A stretch of DNA of 35,777 nt, taken from contig NZ_FNQP01000031.1 of NCBI RefSeq assembly GCF_900107695.1, positions 1-35,777 on the forward strand, given 5' to 3'. The translations under genes and the position numbers were made by a program. This document shows, piece after piece, positions 7,849-16,335 of this stretch; the stretch's first letter is position 1, and each line of letters starts with the position of its first letter. Origin of the DNA: Thiothrix caldifontis. GTDB lineage: Bacteria > Pseudomonadota > Gammaproteobacteria > Thiotrichales > Thiotrichaceae. The notes below the pieces were generated by a model. The model saw only the letters and a program-made list of their open reading frames with translations. It was not told where the DNA came from and did no database searches.

Positions 7849-9246
7849 ATGGAAATGCTCGGCTTATATCCCACTTGGTTAGAGCCAATGGTGGGCAGCG
7901 GTTGGGTGGTCGCGATTATTTCGACCATCCACGTGTTGGCATCCCACACCTCGGTGGGCGCGGCAATGGTGTTCGCTTACCTTGCGGTAGTGGCGTATCG
8001 GCAAGACAAGCCGGAATTGCTCGATTACATCAAAAAGTACGGCATGTTTTTGCTGGTATTTTCTTATGTGATTGGCTCGATCACCGGCCCCGGTATCTGG
8101 TTTTCGACCACGGTTGCCAGCCCGCGCGGGATTTCGGCATTGATCCACAGCTTTGTGTGGAAGTGGGCAACCGAGTGGGTGTTCTTCGTCATCGAAGTGG
8201 TCGGTGTGTATTTGGTGGTGTATCTGGTCGGCAAGGTTGACCAGAAAACGCACATGCGCATTGCGGTCATTTTCGGGCTGGCGTCTTACACCACCATGCT
8301 GATTATTATCGGGATTTTGTCGTTCATGATGTGGCCGGGCAAGGAGGTGTGGTTCACCGAAGGCGGCTACCTCAACGGTTTCTACGGCGCGAATACCTTT
8401 GCGCAATTGGCGATGCGTACCGCGTTTATGTTCACCATGACGGCGGTGGTTGGCGGGATTGTGGCTTCGGGCATTAAGGAATTGGCGTTCAAGAAAGCCA
8501 TGCTGCGCCGTTTGGCAGTGTTGGGGATTGTGTCCACGCTGGCGGGTTCGCTGCTGTTCCAGTGGTATTTGCATACCCTGCCGGAACAGGCGCATATCGT
8601 GTTGGAAAACCGCTTGCCGGATTATTTCCAGCCTGCGCTGATGATGGTGTTGAGCGGTATTTTGGCGTATTTCCTGTTTACCTTGGTGATGCCGCGTTTG
8701 ATTGTGCCAGCGATTGCGGGCGTGATGACGGTGGCGATTCTGGTGTTCGGCTTGTGGCCTGAGGAAGTGGCGCGTGAGTCCATCCGCAAGCCTTTCGTGG
8801 CGGGGCAATACGTGTATTCCAATCAGGTTATTGCGCGGGATGTGCCGGGGTTAGGAATTAAATCGGAAATTCCGCTGCTGGAGGAAAAAGGGTTTCTGCA
8901 AAGCCATGTATTTTTGCCGGAAAACCTGCGCACCGTCACGCCGGATAATGCGCGGGCGGTGGGTCATGCGCTGGCAATGACGGCATGTTCCAACTGCCAT
9001 TCCTTGACCGATACCGGGATTCGTCCGCTGGCGAAGTATTTCGGGGGCAATACCGATGTGGGTGACATCAAGGATTATTTGCTGGGCGCACTGGCAACGG
9101 GCAATACCTTGTACATGCCGAAAATTCCGCTGACTGATAGCGAAGCCGAAGCCTTGGCGGTCTACATTGGCGCGTTGAAAGATGACACCGTGGCAGAAAA
9201 CTATGCCGCTACCCGCAAGCCATTGGCACAAGCAGGGGAGAAATAA
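7849..9246 (+). CDS. Cytochrome bd-superfamily subunit I with fused cytochrome c domain
   Basis: The 465-residue protein has about eight or nine membrane helices (17-305) followed by a periplasmic cytochrome c domain (about 365-445). Helix 1 has H28 and H33 in IHVLASHTSVG, a CydA-like haem-ligand region. E109 and E116 in WATEWVFFVIE match the spacing region of the acidic pair of CydA. The GRQPW quinol loop of classical CydA is absent. CSNCH (C380, C383, H384) binds haem c, with M423 as likely sixth ligand. This matches the branch of the bd superfamily that lacks a quinol site and carries cytochrome c. It should accept electrons from a c-type carrier and may reduce O2; neither is proven. It is the first gene of a five-gene operon and has the SD AAGGAG. 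Confidence 0.82.
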   Translation: MEMLGLYPTWLEPMVGSGWVVAIISTIHVLASHTSVGAAMVFAYLAVVAYRQDKPELLDYIKKYGMFLLVFSYVIGSITGPGIWFSTTVASPRGISALIHSFVWKWATEWVFFVIEVVGVYLVVYLVGKVDQKTHMRIAVIFGLASYTTMLIIIGILSFMMWPGKEVWFTEGGYLNGFYGANTFAQLAMRTAFMFTMTAVVGGIVASGIKELAFKKAMLRRLAVLGIVSTLAGSLLFQWYLHTLPEQAHIVLENRLPDYFQPALMMVLSGILAYFLFTLVMPRLIVPAIAGVMTVAILVFGLWPEEVARESIRKPFVAGQYVYSNQVIARDVPGLGIKSEIPLLEEKGFLQSHVFLPENLRTVTPDNARAVGHALAMTACSNCHSLTDTGIRPLAKYFGGNTDVGDIKDYLLGALATGNTLYMPKIPLTDSEAEALAVYIGALKDDTVAENYAATRKPLAQAGEK

Positions 9247-9249
9247 ACC

Positions 9250-10473
9250 ATGAATGCTGAAATGTTATACGCCTTGCGCGATGTGGCGGGTGTGCCTTCG
9301 CACCCTGTGACCTTCCTGATTTTGGGGGTGTTGACGTTTGCGTTGCACATCCTCGCGGTGCAGGTGATGTTGGGCGCGTCCGGTTTGGTGATTTGGGGCG
9401 CGTTGTCGAAAGCGGCTTATCAACGTCAGTTGGCACAGGCGATGTTGGGCGTGGCGAAAATTGCCGTGTCGGTCGCGGTGGTGTTGGGGGTTGCGCCCTT
9501 GCTGTTTGTGCAGGTGATTTATGACCCGTTTTGGTACACCTCGAACGTGCTGTCGGCGTGGTGGGTGATTGGGTTTATTGTGATCCTGACCGTCGCGTAT
9601 TTGCTGATGTATTTTTTCTACGCGAAAAACCATCATTTGGGAACGCAGAAAACCATTTGCCCCGGCTCGATGATCTTGTCACTGGCGTTGATGCTGGTGG
9701 TCGGTTTCATTATGCACGTCCTCACCTATCAAATGTTGTCGCCGGATCAGTGGATGCAGTGGTATGCGCCCAACGGTGAAATTGATGCGTCAGGGCGAAA
9801 ATTGCACGATTACAATCTGTGGCGTTTCGGGTTTTTCATCAGCTTGTCGGTGCTGGTGATCAGTGGCTGGTTGTTTGCTTACCGCCATTATATTAGTCAC
9901 CGTACCGATGTGGATAACGGTTATCTGCAATGGTTGAAAGGGCTGGCAACGGTCTTGAGTCTCGCCGGTGGCATCGTCGCACTGGCCTTCGGTATTGGCT
10001 GGATGGCAACCCTGCCAGACAGCCAGGCCGGTTTTGGTTTCTCACCTTGGGTTGGGCTGGCAGCGGTGCTTATCTCCCTCACCGCTGTTATGCCAAAACT
10101 CATTGGTAGCCGGGTGAATGCGCCGTTGTTTGGTTACGGTCTGTTTGGGCTGGCAGCCATCACGGTGATTGTGGTGGCGATTGCGCGGGAAGTGTTGCGC
10201 TGGAATATCCTGTTTGGTGATTTTGGCTACAACGCGCTTGATTATCCGGTGAATATGGACTGGTACAGTACGCTGTTGTTCTTCGGCACGTTTGTGATTA
10301 TTGGTGGCTTGGTGTTGAGCTATTTCCTCACTGTGGCCTGGCAGGCGGGACAAACGGAAGGGGTGTATACGCCTTCGCCTGCGGTGACGCGCTTGGGTAA
10401 TCTTTCCATCCTCCTCATCACGTTGTGGATTATCCACTTCTTTGTGCTGGGGTTGTGGGTGTGGCTGCGCTAA
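9250..10473 (+). CDS. Partner membrane subunit of the bd-like complex
   Basis: The 407-residue integral membrane protein starts three bases after the preceding stop. It has around nine or ten hydrophobic helices. Helix 1 carries LHILAVQVMLGASG with H33, mirroring the H-containing first helix of the upstream subunit, so the two may be ancient duplicates. GVAPLLFVQVIYDPFWYTS (80-98), H156 and REVLRW (313-318) are other striking polar features inside or near helices. No CXXCH is present. It takes the place of CydB, but it does not resemble the CydB encoded at 15182-16324. It is best called the second subunit of the same bd-superfamily complex. Confidence 0.72.
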   Translation: MNAEMLYALRDVAGVPSHPVTFLILGVLTFALHILAVQVMLGASGLVIWGALSKAAYQRQLAQAMLGVAKIAVSVAVVLGVAPLLFVQVIYDPFWYTSNVLSAWWVIGFIVILTVAYLLMYFFYAKNHHLGTQKTICPGSMILSLALMLVVGFIMHVLTYQMLSPDQWMQWYAPNGEIDASGRKLHDYNLWRFGFFISLSVLVISGWLFAYRHYISHRTDVDNGYLQWLKGLATVLSLAGGIVALAFGIGWMATLPDSQAGFGFSPWVGLAAVLISLTAVMPKLIGSRVNAPLFGYGLFGLAAITVIVVAIAREVLRWNILFGDFGYNALDYPVNMDWYSTLLFFGTFVIIGGLVLSYFLTVAWQAGQTEGVYTPSPAVTRLGNLSILLITLWIIHFFVLGLWVWLR

Positions 10474-10483
10474 GGGGGCAATG

Positions 10484-10975
10484 ATGAAACTGAACACAAT
10501 CCTATTGCCGCTGTTGCTGGTGTCCTGCATTGGCACGGTACAGGCAGACGAGAAAAAAGCGGTTGAAAAAGTCGCCAAAGCCGTAGAAGCCAAAACGGTA
10601 GAAGCGAAAGCACCTGCTGCCGACAGCGTTTCCAAAGACGAATTGCGCGAGATGATCCGCGAATTGATTCAGGAAGAAATGGCGAATTTGCAACCGACCA
10701 GTAACACGGACAGCAAGCCGGTTGCGCCTGCTCATGCTGCTAAAGCGGGCGAAATTCTCGCGCATACCTGTGCGGGATGTCACGGCACGAACGGCACGCT
10801 GGAAAACGAAGCCTTCATGCCGCTGGCAGGAATGCCGGAGCAGGAATTCGTCAAAACCATGCTGGATTTCCGCGATGGCGCACGCCAATCGACCCTGATG
10901 GGCACGGTTGCCAACGGCTTGAGCGAACAACAAATCCGCGACATGGCACGTTATTTTATGGAGGTATCCCCATGA
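10484..10975 (+). CDS. Exported monohaem cytochrome c with coiled-coil-like spacer
   Basis: The start is ATG at 10484, five bases after a GGGGG SD; an in-frame ATG at 10481 is too close to it. The 163-residue product has a Sec signal (MKLNTILLPLLLVSCIGTVQA). A charged Lys/Glu/Ala-rich and helical spacer follows (about 22-75, including SKDELREMIRELIQEEM). The class I cytochrome c domain has CAGCH (C96, C99, H100) and a likely Met ligand at M139. The spacer could mediate association with partner subunits. The gene overlaps fccB by four bases (ATGA), so the two are translationally coupled. It probably carries electrons between sulfide dehydrogenase and the bd-like complex. Confidence 0.82.
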   Translation: MKLNTILLPLLLVSCIGTVQADEKKAVEKVAKAVEAKTVEAKAPAADSVSKDELREMIRELIQEEMANLQPTSNTDSKPVAPAHAAKAGEILAHTCAGCHGTNGTLENEAFMPLAGMPEQEFVKTMLDFRDGARQSTLMGTVANGLSEQQIRDMARYFMEVSP

Positions 10976-12324
10976 GTCTGAGCCGACGTGAATTTTTGGG
11001 GCTGCTCGGCGCAACCGCGCTGGCGGGTGCATTCCCTATCCGTAGCGCATTTGCGGGGGCGCAACCGCATGTGGTCATTATCGGCGGCGGGGTAGGTGGG
11101 GCAACCACGGCTAAATACCTGCGGTTGATGGATGCCAACCTAAAAGTAACGGTGATCGAAAAGAACCCGATCTACATCCGCCCTTACGGTTCAACCGAAG
11201 TGCTGACGGGGCATATTGGCATGGACGATTTGCACGTCACTTACGACGCGCTCAAGTCCAAATACGGCGTGAATGTGATCATTGACGAAGTGACCGGTTT
11301 TGATCCTGACAAGCGCAATGTCAGCTTGAAAGGTGGGCGTAAAGTCAGCTACGACAAGCTGGTGGTGTCACCGGGGATTGAATTGCTGTACGACAAGATT
11401 CCGGGCTATTCCTTCGAGGTGGCGGAAAGCAAAATTACTTCTGGCTGGATTCCGGGTAAGCAAACCGCGTTGCTGGGCGAACAGCTCAAAGCCATGCCGC
11501 AAGGCGGTACGTTCCTGATGGTGGCTCCGCCCGCGCCCTACCGTTGCCCGCCGGGGCCTTACGAGCGTCCGGCATTGGTGGCGGAATGGTGCCAAAAACA
11601 CAACCCGACAGCCAAAGTCATTATCGGTGACCCGAAAGACGAATTCGTCACCGACCAAACCATGATGCTGGGCTGGAACCGCTTGTACGGCTTCAATATC
11701 CCGCAAAAATTCCGCAAGGATATGCCTGCGAGTGTGGAGATCAAGCAGCACAGCAACCCCGGCATTCTGAGCTGGATTCCGAAAGCGGATGGCGGCACAC
11801 CCGTGTCGTTGGACGTTGAAAAAATGACCTTAAAAACCGAGGGCGGCGACATCAAGGCGGATGTGATCAATATCGTGCCGCCGATGCGGGCGGGCAAGAT
11901 TGCTACCGCGATGGGGCTGACCGACGAAAAAGGTTGGTGTCCGAATAACCGCAAAACCTTTGAATCCAGCCTGCACCCGCATGTGCATGTGATTGGTGAT
12001 GCGTGTCATGCCGATGCGATGCCGAAATCCGGCTTTTCGGCGAATACGCAGGCGAAAAGCGTGGCGCGTGCCATTGTCGAAGCGTTGGCAGGGCGTGAAA
12101 TTCCTACGCCTAGCTGGGAAAACACTTGCTACGCGCTGGCGGGTTCGGATTACGGGTTGTTCGTCGCTGACGTGTTCGAGCTGGCAGAAGCCGAAAACAA
12201 GATTAAGCGCGTGGGCAAGTTCAGCCGCTATTTGAAGCTGGATGCGACTCCGGCGCAAATCCGCATGGGCGCGGTGTATCAGCAGGCTTGGCTGAAATCC
12301 TTCACGGAGGACTGTTTTGCATGA
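10972..12324 (+). CDS. fccB: Sulfide dehydrogenase flavoprotein subunit (flavocytochrome c)
   Basis: The 450-residue periplasmic FAD enzyme oxidises sulfide to sulfur or polysulfide and passes electrons to cytochrome c. A twin-arginine leader (SLSRREFLGLLGATALAGAF) precedes the Rossmann motif VVIIGGGVGGATTAKYL (about 34-50). The redox-active cysteines appear to be C192 (PYRCPPGPYE) and C386 (NTCYALAG), placed as in Allochromatium FccB. A second nucleotide-binding stretch ends HVIGDACHADAMPKSGFSAN. The start at 10972 was chosen because the Tat leader begins there, after GGAGG, and it overlaps the cytochrome stop as ATGA; a longer open frame from 10777 lies over the cytochrome gene and is not real. 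It sits at the centre of the bd-like operon. Confidence 0.95.
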   Translation: MSLSRREFLGLLGATALAGAFPIRSAFAGAQPHVVIIGGGVGGATTAKYLRLMDANLKVTVIEKNPIYIRPYGSTEVLTGHIGMDDLHVTYDALKSKYGVNVIIDEVTGFDPDKRNVSLKGGRKVSYDKLVVSPGIELLYDKIPGYSFEVAESKITSGWIPGKQTALLGEQLKAMPQGGTFLMVAPPAPYRCPPGPYERPALVAEWCQKHNPTAKVIIGDPKDEFVTDQTMMLGWNRLYGFNIPQKFRKDMPASVEIKQHSNPGILSWIPKADGGTPVSLDVEKMTLKTEGGDIKADVINIVPPMRAGKIATAMGLTDEKGWCPNNRKTFESSLHPHVHVIGDACHADAMPKSGFSANTQAKSVARAIVEALAGREIPTPSWENTCYALAGSDYGLFVADVFELAEAENKIKRVGKFSRYLKLDATPAQIRMGAVYQQAWLKSFTEDCFA

Positions 12325-13022
12325 AAACTTTACAACTTTCCTTCATTGGCGTGGGTGCTGCCCTGTTGCTATCCGGCTGGGTGTGGGCAAATGATGCCGC
12401 GCATGAAGTAGCGGATGCGGTTAAATGGAAGCCTGCTACCTTGCGCGTAGCGTTGGCGGATATGCCGACGGGTGATATTTCCCGTGGTAAGGAATTGAAC
12501 ACGCAACTGATGTGTGCGTCATGCCACGGTGAAAATGGCGTTGCTCCGACCAGCAATTGGCCAAACGTTGCCGGACAAAAAACCGATTACACCTACAAAA
12601 TGTTGCTGGATTATCAGTCGGGTTTACGTAGTGAAGATGAGCGCAGCAAGCTGATGACGGTGGCGGTTGAGCCGATGAGCCAGCAGGATATGGCGGATGT
12701 GGCGGCGTATTACGCGAGTTTGCCTGCCCATGAAGCTAGGGTGAAAGTCCCAGTGCCTGCGGATGCGGAACGGCTGGTGCGTAAGGGCGATCCGACCCGT
12801 CTGATTACCCCGTGTGCGTCGTGCCACGGGGTGAAGGGGCAAGGTGGCAAGGAAGCGGCTCCGGCATTGGCGGGGCAGTCGGAAAAAGCGTTTATTCGCA
12901 CCATGACGCTGTATAAAAATGGCGAGCGTGATAATGATGTCAACAAGGCGATGGCACAATTCGCCGCTAAGCTGACCGATGAGGAAATTCGGCAGTTGGC
13001 GGCGTATTACCAAGGATTATAA
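12321..13022 (+). CDS. fccA: Dihaem cytochrome c, FccA/c4-like
   Basis: The 233-residue exported protein has a signal peptide (MKTLQLSFIG...GWVWA) and two cytochrome c domains. The haem motifs are CASCH at 65-69 and CASCH at 165-169; M112 and M211 are likely sixth ligands. The tandem layout is that of cytochrome c4 and of dihaem flavocytochrome c subunits, so it is probably the haem partner of FccB. The start overlaps the fccB stop as ATGA and follows CGGAGG. The symbol rests on context and could equally be a c4-type carrier. The operon ends here with a terminator. Confidence 0.85.
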   Translation: MKTLQLSFIGVGAALLLSGWVWANDAAHEVADAVKWKPATLRVALADMPTGDISRGKELNTQLMCASCHGENGVAPTSNWPNVAGQKTDYTYKMLLDYQSGLRSEDERSKLMTVAVEPMSQQDMADVAAYYASLPAHEARVKVPVPADAERLVRKGDPTRLITPCASCHGVKGQGGKEAAPALAGQSEKAFIRTMTLYKNGERDNDVNKAMAQFAAKLTDEEIRQLAAYYQGL

Positions 13023-13054
13023 GTTTCGTTAGTGCTTCCTCCTCCTAGCACGTC

Positions 13055-13081
13055 TCCCCGGCTTCGGTCGGGGATTTTTTT
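13055..13081 (+). terminator. Rho-independent terminator with UUCG loop
   Basis: TCCCCGGC (13055-13062) pairs with GTCGGGGA (13067-13074), including one G-U pair, around a C(UUCG)G tetraloop. A run of seven T follows. It closes the bd-like/sulfide dehydrogenase operon. Confidence 0.92.
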
Positions 13082-13083
13082 GC

Positions 13084-13704
13084 TTAGCACCCTGATGCAA
13101 GCATTTCTGCTTTGTAGGTGTTGTAAACGCTGCTGGAGGCGGTGTAAGGCCATGTCGGCCAGTCCACACCACCGCCATGCACCAGACTGCCGCTTAAACC
13201 GGTTTGCAAGGGCAAGTTGGTGAACTTAACCCACACGCGAAAATTGCCTGCCCCGTGTATTGCTTCGGCGGTTTTGAGCATCGCAATCAACGCCAATTTT
13301 GCGGTATTTTTGGTTTTTTGCCGCCCGGCAACGGTTGCGCCATTTAAGGCATTAAAACCCGCCATATCCAAGGTGAAGGAATATTCGTATACCCCACTGC
13401 TGGTGTAACGGTCGAAGTTGTAGGTGTAGGGAATGGTGGTGGTGCCATTCACCAAGAGGTTGATGTTTTGGTACGTGCTGGTTCCGCCCAAGACTTGGTG
13501 CAAGGTTTTGGTTTCGGAAAAAATGCCTTCCATTAAGCTGGCGAGGGGGATGCCGAATTCGGCTTCCATAAGCTGCTTGTCTAAACACACATAGCCGCTT
13601 TGCGCCCGTTCGTAAGGGATGAAAAATTCGGTGTATTCGGAAACCGTGGCTTGCACACTCGACGTTGCGGTGAATAGTAAAGCACTGGCTAATAAGCGTT
13701 TCAT
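13084..13704 (-). CDS. Secreted protein of unknown function
   Basis: The 206-residue product has a clear signal peptide (MKRLLASALLFTATSSVQA). The mature part starts TVSEYTEFFIPYERAQ and contains only two cysteines visible in the sequence, one near residue 40 and one at the very C-terminus, which could form a disulfide. It is rich in Thr, Ser, Gly and Tyr. I recognise no family. It stands alone, convergent with the sulfide operon and divergent from the FNR-like gene. A periplasmic or extracellular role is inferred from the signal only. Confidence 0.7.
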   Translation of the reverse strand: MKRLLASALLFTATSSVQATVSEYTEFFIPYERAQSGYVCLDKQLMEAEFGIPLASLMEGIFSETKTLHQVLGGTSTYQNINLLVNGTTTIPYTYNFDRYTSSGVYEYSFTLDMAGFNALNGATVAGRQKTKNTAKLALIAMLKTAEAIHGAGNFRVWVKFTNLPLQTGLSGSLVHGGGVDWPTWPYTASSSVYNTYKAEMLASGC

Positions 13705-13845
13705 ATTGTTGCCCTCGCTAGTTGAAAGTGGCTGAACCGCCCACTCTTAATCACAGTATAGTGCAGTTGGCTGATTGCCCTTAATTTTGCACCATGATTA
13801 CAACATGGGTATATTATGAATCACTAATAAAATTTTCCAAGGGTA
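13705..13845. promoter_or_regulatory. Divergent intergenic region
   Basis: This 141-base spacer lies between the secreted protein and the first FNR-like gene and must hold both promoters. I see no perfect FNR box or other clear operator in it. Confidence 0.4.
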
Positions 13846-14553
13846 ATGCGTGTGCCACAACTCCAAGCCAAAGGTCATTGCTCGACCTGTAGTATTCGAC
13901 CCATTACGATTTTTTCCACGCTGAATGCGGCGGAAGTGGAGCAAATTCAGGCATTTCAACCGGCGATTATTCGTTATGAGCCGGGTGAAATTATCTACCA
14001 TCAAGGTATGGAAGCGCATTATGCGTTCACCCTGCGACAGGGTTTTGTCAAGATTGTCAATAGCTTGGCGGACGGGCGTTCGCATATTGTGCAATTGCTG
14101 CGCGATGGTGATTTTTTTGGTTTCGGCGGGCTGTCGGGGGTGGAGTATAAGCACTCGGCGACTGCGTTGAATACGGTGGAAGTGTGCCGCTTACCGCTGG
14201 CAGATTTGCTTAAACTTAAGCACACGCATCCCAAGGTCGAAACCGAAATGACCAAACGTTGGCTGGAACGTTTGCACCGTGCTGAAAGTATGTTGGTGGA
14301 ATTGGGGGCGAAAAAAGCCGCTGAACGCTTGGCTTCGTTTTTATTGCGCTGGTGTGCGGGGAACGCGCCGAATACGTGGGTGGCGTTGCCGCTGAATCGT
14401 GCTGAAATCGGTGAGTTGCTGGGCGTGACCATTGAAACCGTCAGCCGCTTTTTTGCGGATTGGAAGCGTCAAGGCTTTATCGGTGAGTCTCGCGGCAACA
14501 TCCAGATGTTGGATGCTGCCGGTTTGCGTCAGGTGGTAGGCATCGATGAATAG
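13846..14553 (+). CDS. Crp/Fnr-family regulator, copy 1
   Basis: The 235-residue regulator has an N-terminal C-x2-C (C12, C15), a cAMP-binding-type beta-roll (about 35-120) with C114 in EVCRLPL, and a C-terminal HTH, AEIGELLGVTIETVSRFF. The E-TV-SR recognition helix is that of FNR, predicting TTGAT-N4-ATCAA targets. E. coli FNR uses C20, C23, C29 and C122; here the position equivalent to C29 is T21. Only three of the four cluster ligands are therefore obvious. It probably senses oxygen, NO or redox state. A close paralogue is encoded at 22439. AAGGG lies just before the ATG. Confidence 0.9.
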   Translation: MRVPQLQAKGHCSTCSIRPITIFSTLNAAEVEQIQAFQPAIIRYEPGEIIYHQGMEAHYAFTLRQGFVKIVNSLADGRSHIVQLLRDGDFFGFGGLSGVEYKHSATALNTVEVCRLPLADLLKLKHTHPKVETEMTKRWLERLHRAESMLVELGAKKAAERLASFLLRWCAGNAPNTWVALPLNRAEIGELLGVTIETVSRFFADWKRQGFIGESRGNIQMLDAAGLRQVVGIDE

Positions 14554-14572
14554 TGACGCTACGCGCTTTTGG

Positions 14573-14890
14573 TTAAAGGGCAGCTTTTTGCAGGGTAACG
14601 ACTTGCGTCCACTGTTCTGGGGTCAAAATGGTCTGCATGTGGTCGCGGCATTTGGTTTTTTGTTCGGCTAAAGCGCGGCGCATCGCAGCCATTTCATCAA
14701 ACTGTTTCATCAGATCGGCTTCACTTGTGCCGTTCATGGAAGCCTCCGCTAACGCTTTTTCAGCATCCATTGGCGAGGCTGCGGTAGCAGCAGGCATAGC
14801 CTGTGCAGGGGCTGGTTTGGCGGCATCATCGGCGACAGCCACACCAACAAGGGCGGCGGACAGTAATAAGTAGCTGATCGGTTTTAACAT
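14573..14890 (-). CDS. Small periplasmic LTxxQ-like protein
   Basis: The 105-residue product has a signal peptide (MLKPISYLLLSAALVGVAVA), an Ala/Pro-rich segment and a helical, charged C-terminal half. The latter contains MAAMRRALAEQKTKCRDHMQ followed by ILTPEQWTQVVTLQKAAL. LTPEQW with the later LQ resembles the LTxxQ motif of Spy/CpxP-type periplasmic chaperones, but the match is weak and there is a single cysteine. AGGAG lies seven bases before the start. It is convergent with the FNR-like gene, and its stop is 19 bases from that gene's stop. Confidence 0.62.
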   Translation of the reverse strand: MLKPISYLLLSAALVGVAVADDAAKPAPAQAMPAATAASPMDAEKALAEASMNGTSEADLMKQFDEMAAMRRALAEQKTKCRDHMQTILTPEQWTQVVTLQKAAL

Positions 14891-14993
14891 TGGGTTTCTC
14901 CTGAATTAATCATTATTTTGGAATGGATAGGCGAAATCCTGAGGGAGGCGGGCAGAAAACGCATTGCTTATTGTCAAAGCTGGCGGAAAGAAA

Positions 14994-15026
14994 CCGGGGT
15001 GGCCTTTGGGAGCACAACCACCCCGG
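14994..15026 (-). terminator. Hairpin after cydABX
   Basis: CCGGGGTGG (14994-15002) pairs perfectly with CCACCCCGG (15018-15026) around a 15-base loop. On the minus strand it is followed by TTTCTTT. It lies 38 bases past the cydX stop and probably ends the cydABX transcript. Confidence 0.6.
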
Positions 15027-15063
15027 CAAACCGCTAGAGAAGGTTTGTTATTGTATTTGCTGG

Positions 15064-15171
15064 CTATTGGTCAGCGTTTTCCATCTCCCCATGAAACTCT
15101 AACCACATCACATTGATAATGCCGAACGCACACGCGAGCAGCACCCCTAAAATCCATGCGAAATACCACAT
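15064..15171 (-). CDS. cydX: Cytochrome bd small subunit CydX
   Basis: The 35-residue peptide MWYFAWILGVLLACAFGIIN... is a near match to the single-helix CydX (YbgT) subunit that stabilises the haems of cytochrome bd in the inner membrane. I place the start at the Met of MWYFAW (15169-15171), with AGGAG just upstream. Longer in-frame versions run back into cydB. The stop of cydB is ten bases upstream, so it is the third gene of the cyd operon. Its charged tail EFHGEMENADQ should lie on one face of the membrane. Confidence 0.93.
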   Translation of the reverse strand: MWYFAWILGVLLACAFGIINVMWLEFHGEMENADQ

Positions 15172-15181
15172 AAAAATCTCC

Positions 15182-16324
15182 TTAATAAACCGCGTGATCG
15201 TTATCACGAATGAATTTAACCGTGATTTTTCCCCACAACTGCTTGTAGCACCAGAAAGTGTAAAACAGGATGATGGGTACAAAGATGATCGCCGCCCAGA
15301 ACATCACCGCCAGCGTCAAATGGCTGGAGGACGAATCCCACAGCGTCAGGCTATGGTTGGGGTTGGTGCTGGAGGGCATCACGAACGGGAACAGCGATAC
15401 CCCGGCAGTCAGGATCACGCCCGCCACCGCCAGCGAACTGCACACAAATGCCAGCACCGCACGGTTTGCCCTTGCCAGCAGGAATGCGCCCAAAGCCCCC
15501 AGCAAACCCAGTGCCGGAAGCAGCATCGCGGGCGGGAATGCTACGTAATTTGCCAACCACGCGCCAGCCATGGGCACAACGGTTTTTGCTACCGGATTCG
15601 GCAGGGAATCGTGCGGTGGTTCTTGGGTAATCGCGTAACCATCAATGCCAGCCCACAACCAGACACCTGCCAGTGCAAAGGTGACAAACACCCCCAGCGC
15701 GGTGAATTGCGCTGCCTTGCGTGAACGCGCATACACCTCCGCATCGGTACGCATCATCAGGTAAGTCGCGCCCTGCATGGTGAACATCAACAAGCTGACC
15801 AAGCCTGCCAACACTGCAAACGGGTGGAACAGGCCAAACAAGCGTGCAGTGCCATCAACCCGCAGGAACTCGTCAAACTGGAACGGCACACCCAAGAACA
15901 AGTTACCAAACGCCACCCCGATTACCAGTGGCGGGATGACACCGGAAGCCACCAAGCCCCAATCCCACGTATTGCGCCAGCGTGGATCAGCAATCTTGGA
16001 GCGGTAATCAAACCCCACCGGGCGGAAGAACAGCGAGAACAGCGTCAGCACCAGTCCCCAGTACATCATCGAGAACGCCGCCCCGAAGGTGATCGGCCAC
16101 GCCGCAAAGATTGCGCCTGCCGCTAGGATCAGCCACACCTGATTGCCATCCCAGTGCGGGGCAATGGCATTGATGGCTACCCGGCGTTCCACATCGTTCC
16201 TGCCGACATAGCGCAGCAATGCGCCCACGCCCATGTCGAAGCCATCGGTCAAAGCAAAGCCGATGAACAGCACGCCCACCAGCACCCACCAAATCACCTT
16301 GAAAGTTTCGTAATCAAAAATCAT
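15182..16324 (-). CDS. cydB: Cytochrome bd quinol oxidase subunit II
   Basis: The 380-residue membrane protein is very close to E. coli CydB. It begins MIFDYETFKVIWWVLVGVLF, continues GFALTDGFDMGVGALLRYVGRND and contains NAIAPHWDGNQVWLILAAGAIFAAWP and FRPVGFDYRSK. It has around eight or nine helices and forms the oxidase with CydA and CydX, moving electrons from quinol to O2 at low oxygen. It lies 11 bases after cydA in the same direction. Confidence 0.97.
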   Translation of the reverse strand: MIFDYETFKVIWWVLVGVLFIGFALTDGFDMGVGALLRYVGRNDVERRVAINAIAPHWDGNQVWLILAAGAIFAAWPITFGAAFSMMYWGLVLTLFSLFFRPVGFDYRSKIADPRWRNTWDWGLVASGVIPPLVIGVAFGNLFLGVPFQFDEFLRVDGTARLFGLFHPFAVLAGLVSLLMFTMQGATYLMMRTDAEVYARSRKAAQFTALGVFVTFALAGVWLWAGIDGYAITQEPPHDSLPNPVAKTVVPMAGAWLANYVAFPPAMLLPALGLLGALGAFLLARANRAVLAFVCSSLAVAGVILTAGVSLFPFVMPSSTNPNHSLTLWDSSSSHLTLAVMFWAAIIFVPIILFYTFWCYKQLWGKITVKFIRDNDHAVY

Positions 16325-16335
16325 CTGCCTACTCC

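Noticed and set aside
7879-8808. 309-codon minus-strand open frame opposite the bd-like gene
   Set aside because: Its translation is rich in His, Arg and Gln with no domain or SD. It is the shadow of a strongly coding plus-strand membrane-protein gene.
10777-10971. N-terminal extension of FccB
   Set aside because: The added residues read over the cytochrome gene in another frame. The Tat leader, GGAGG and ATGA overlap all support the start at 10972.
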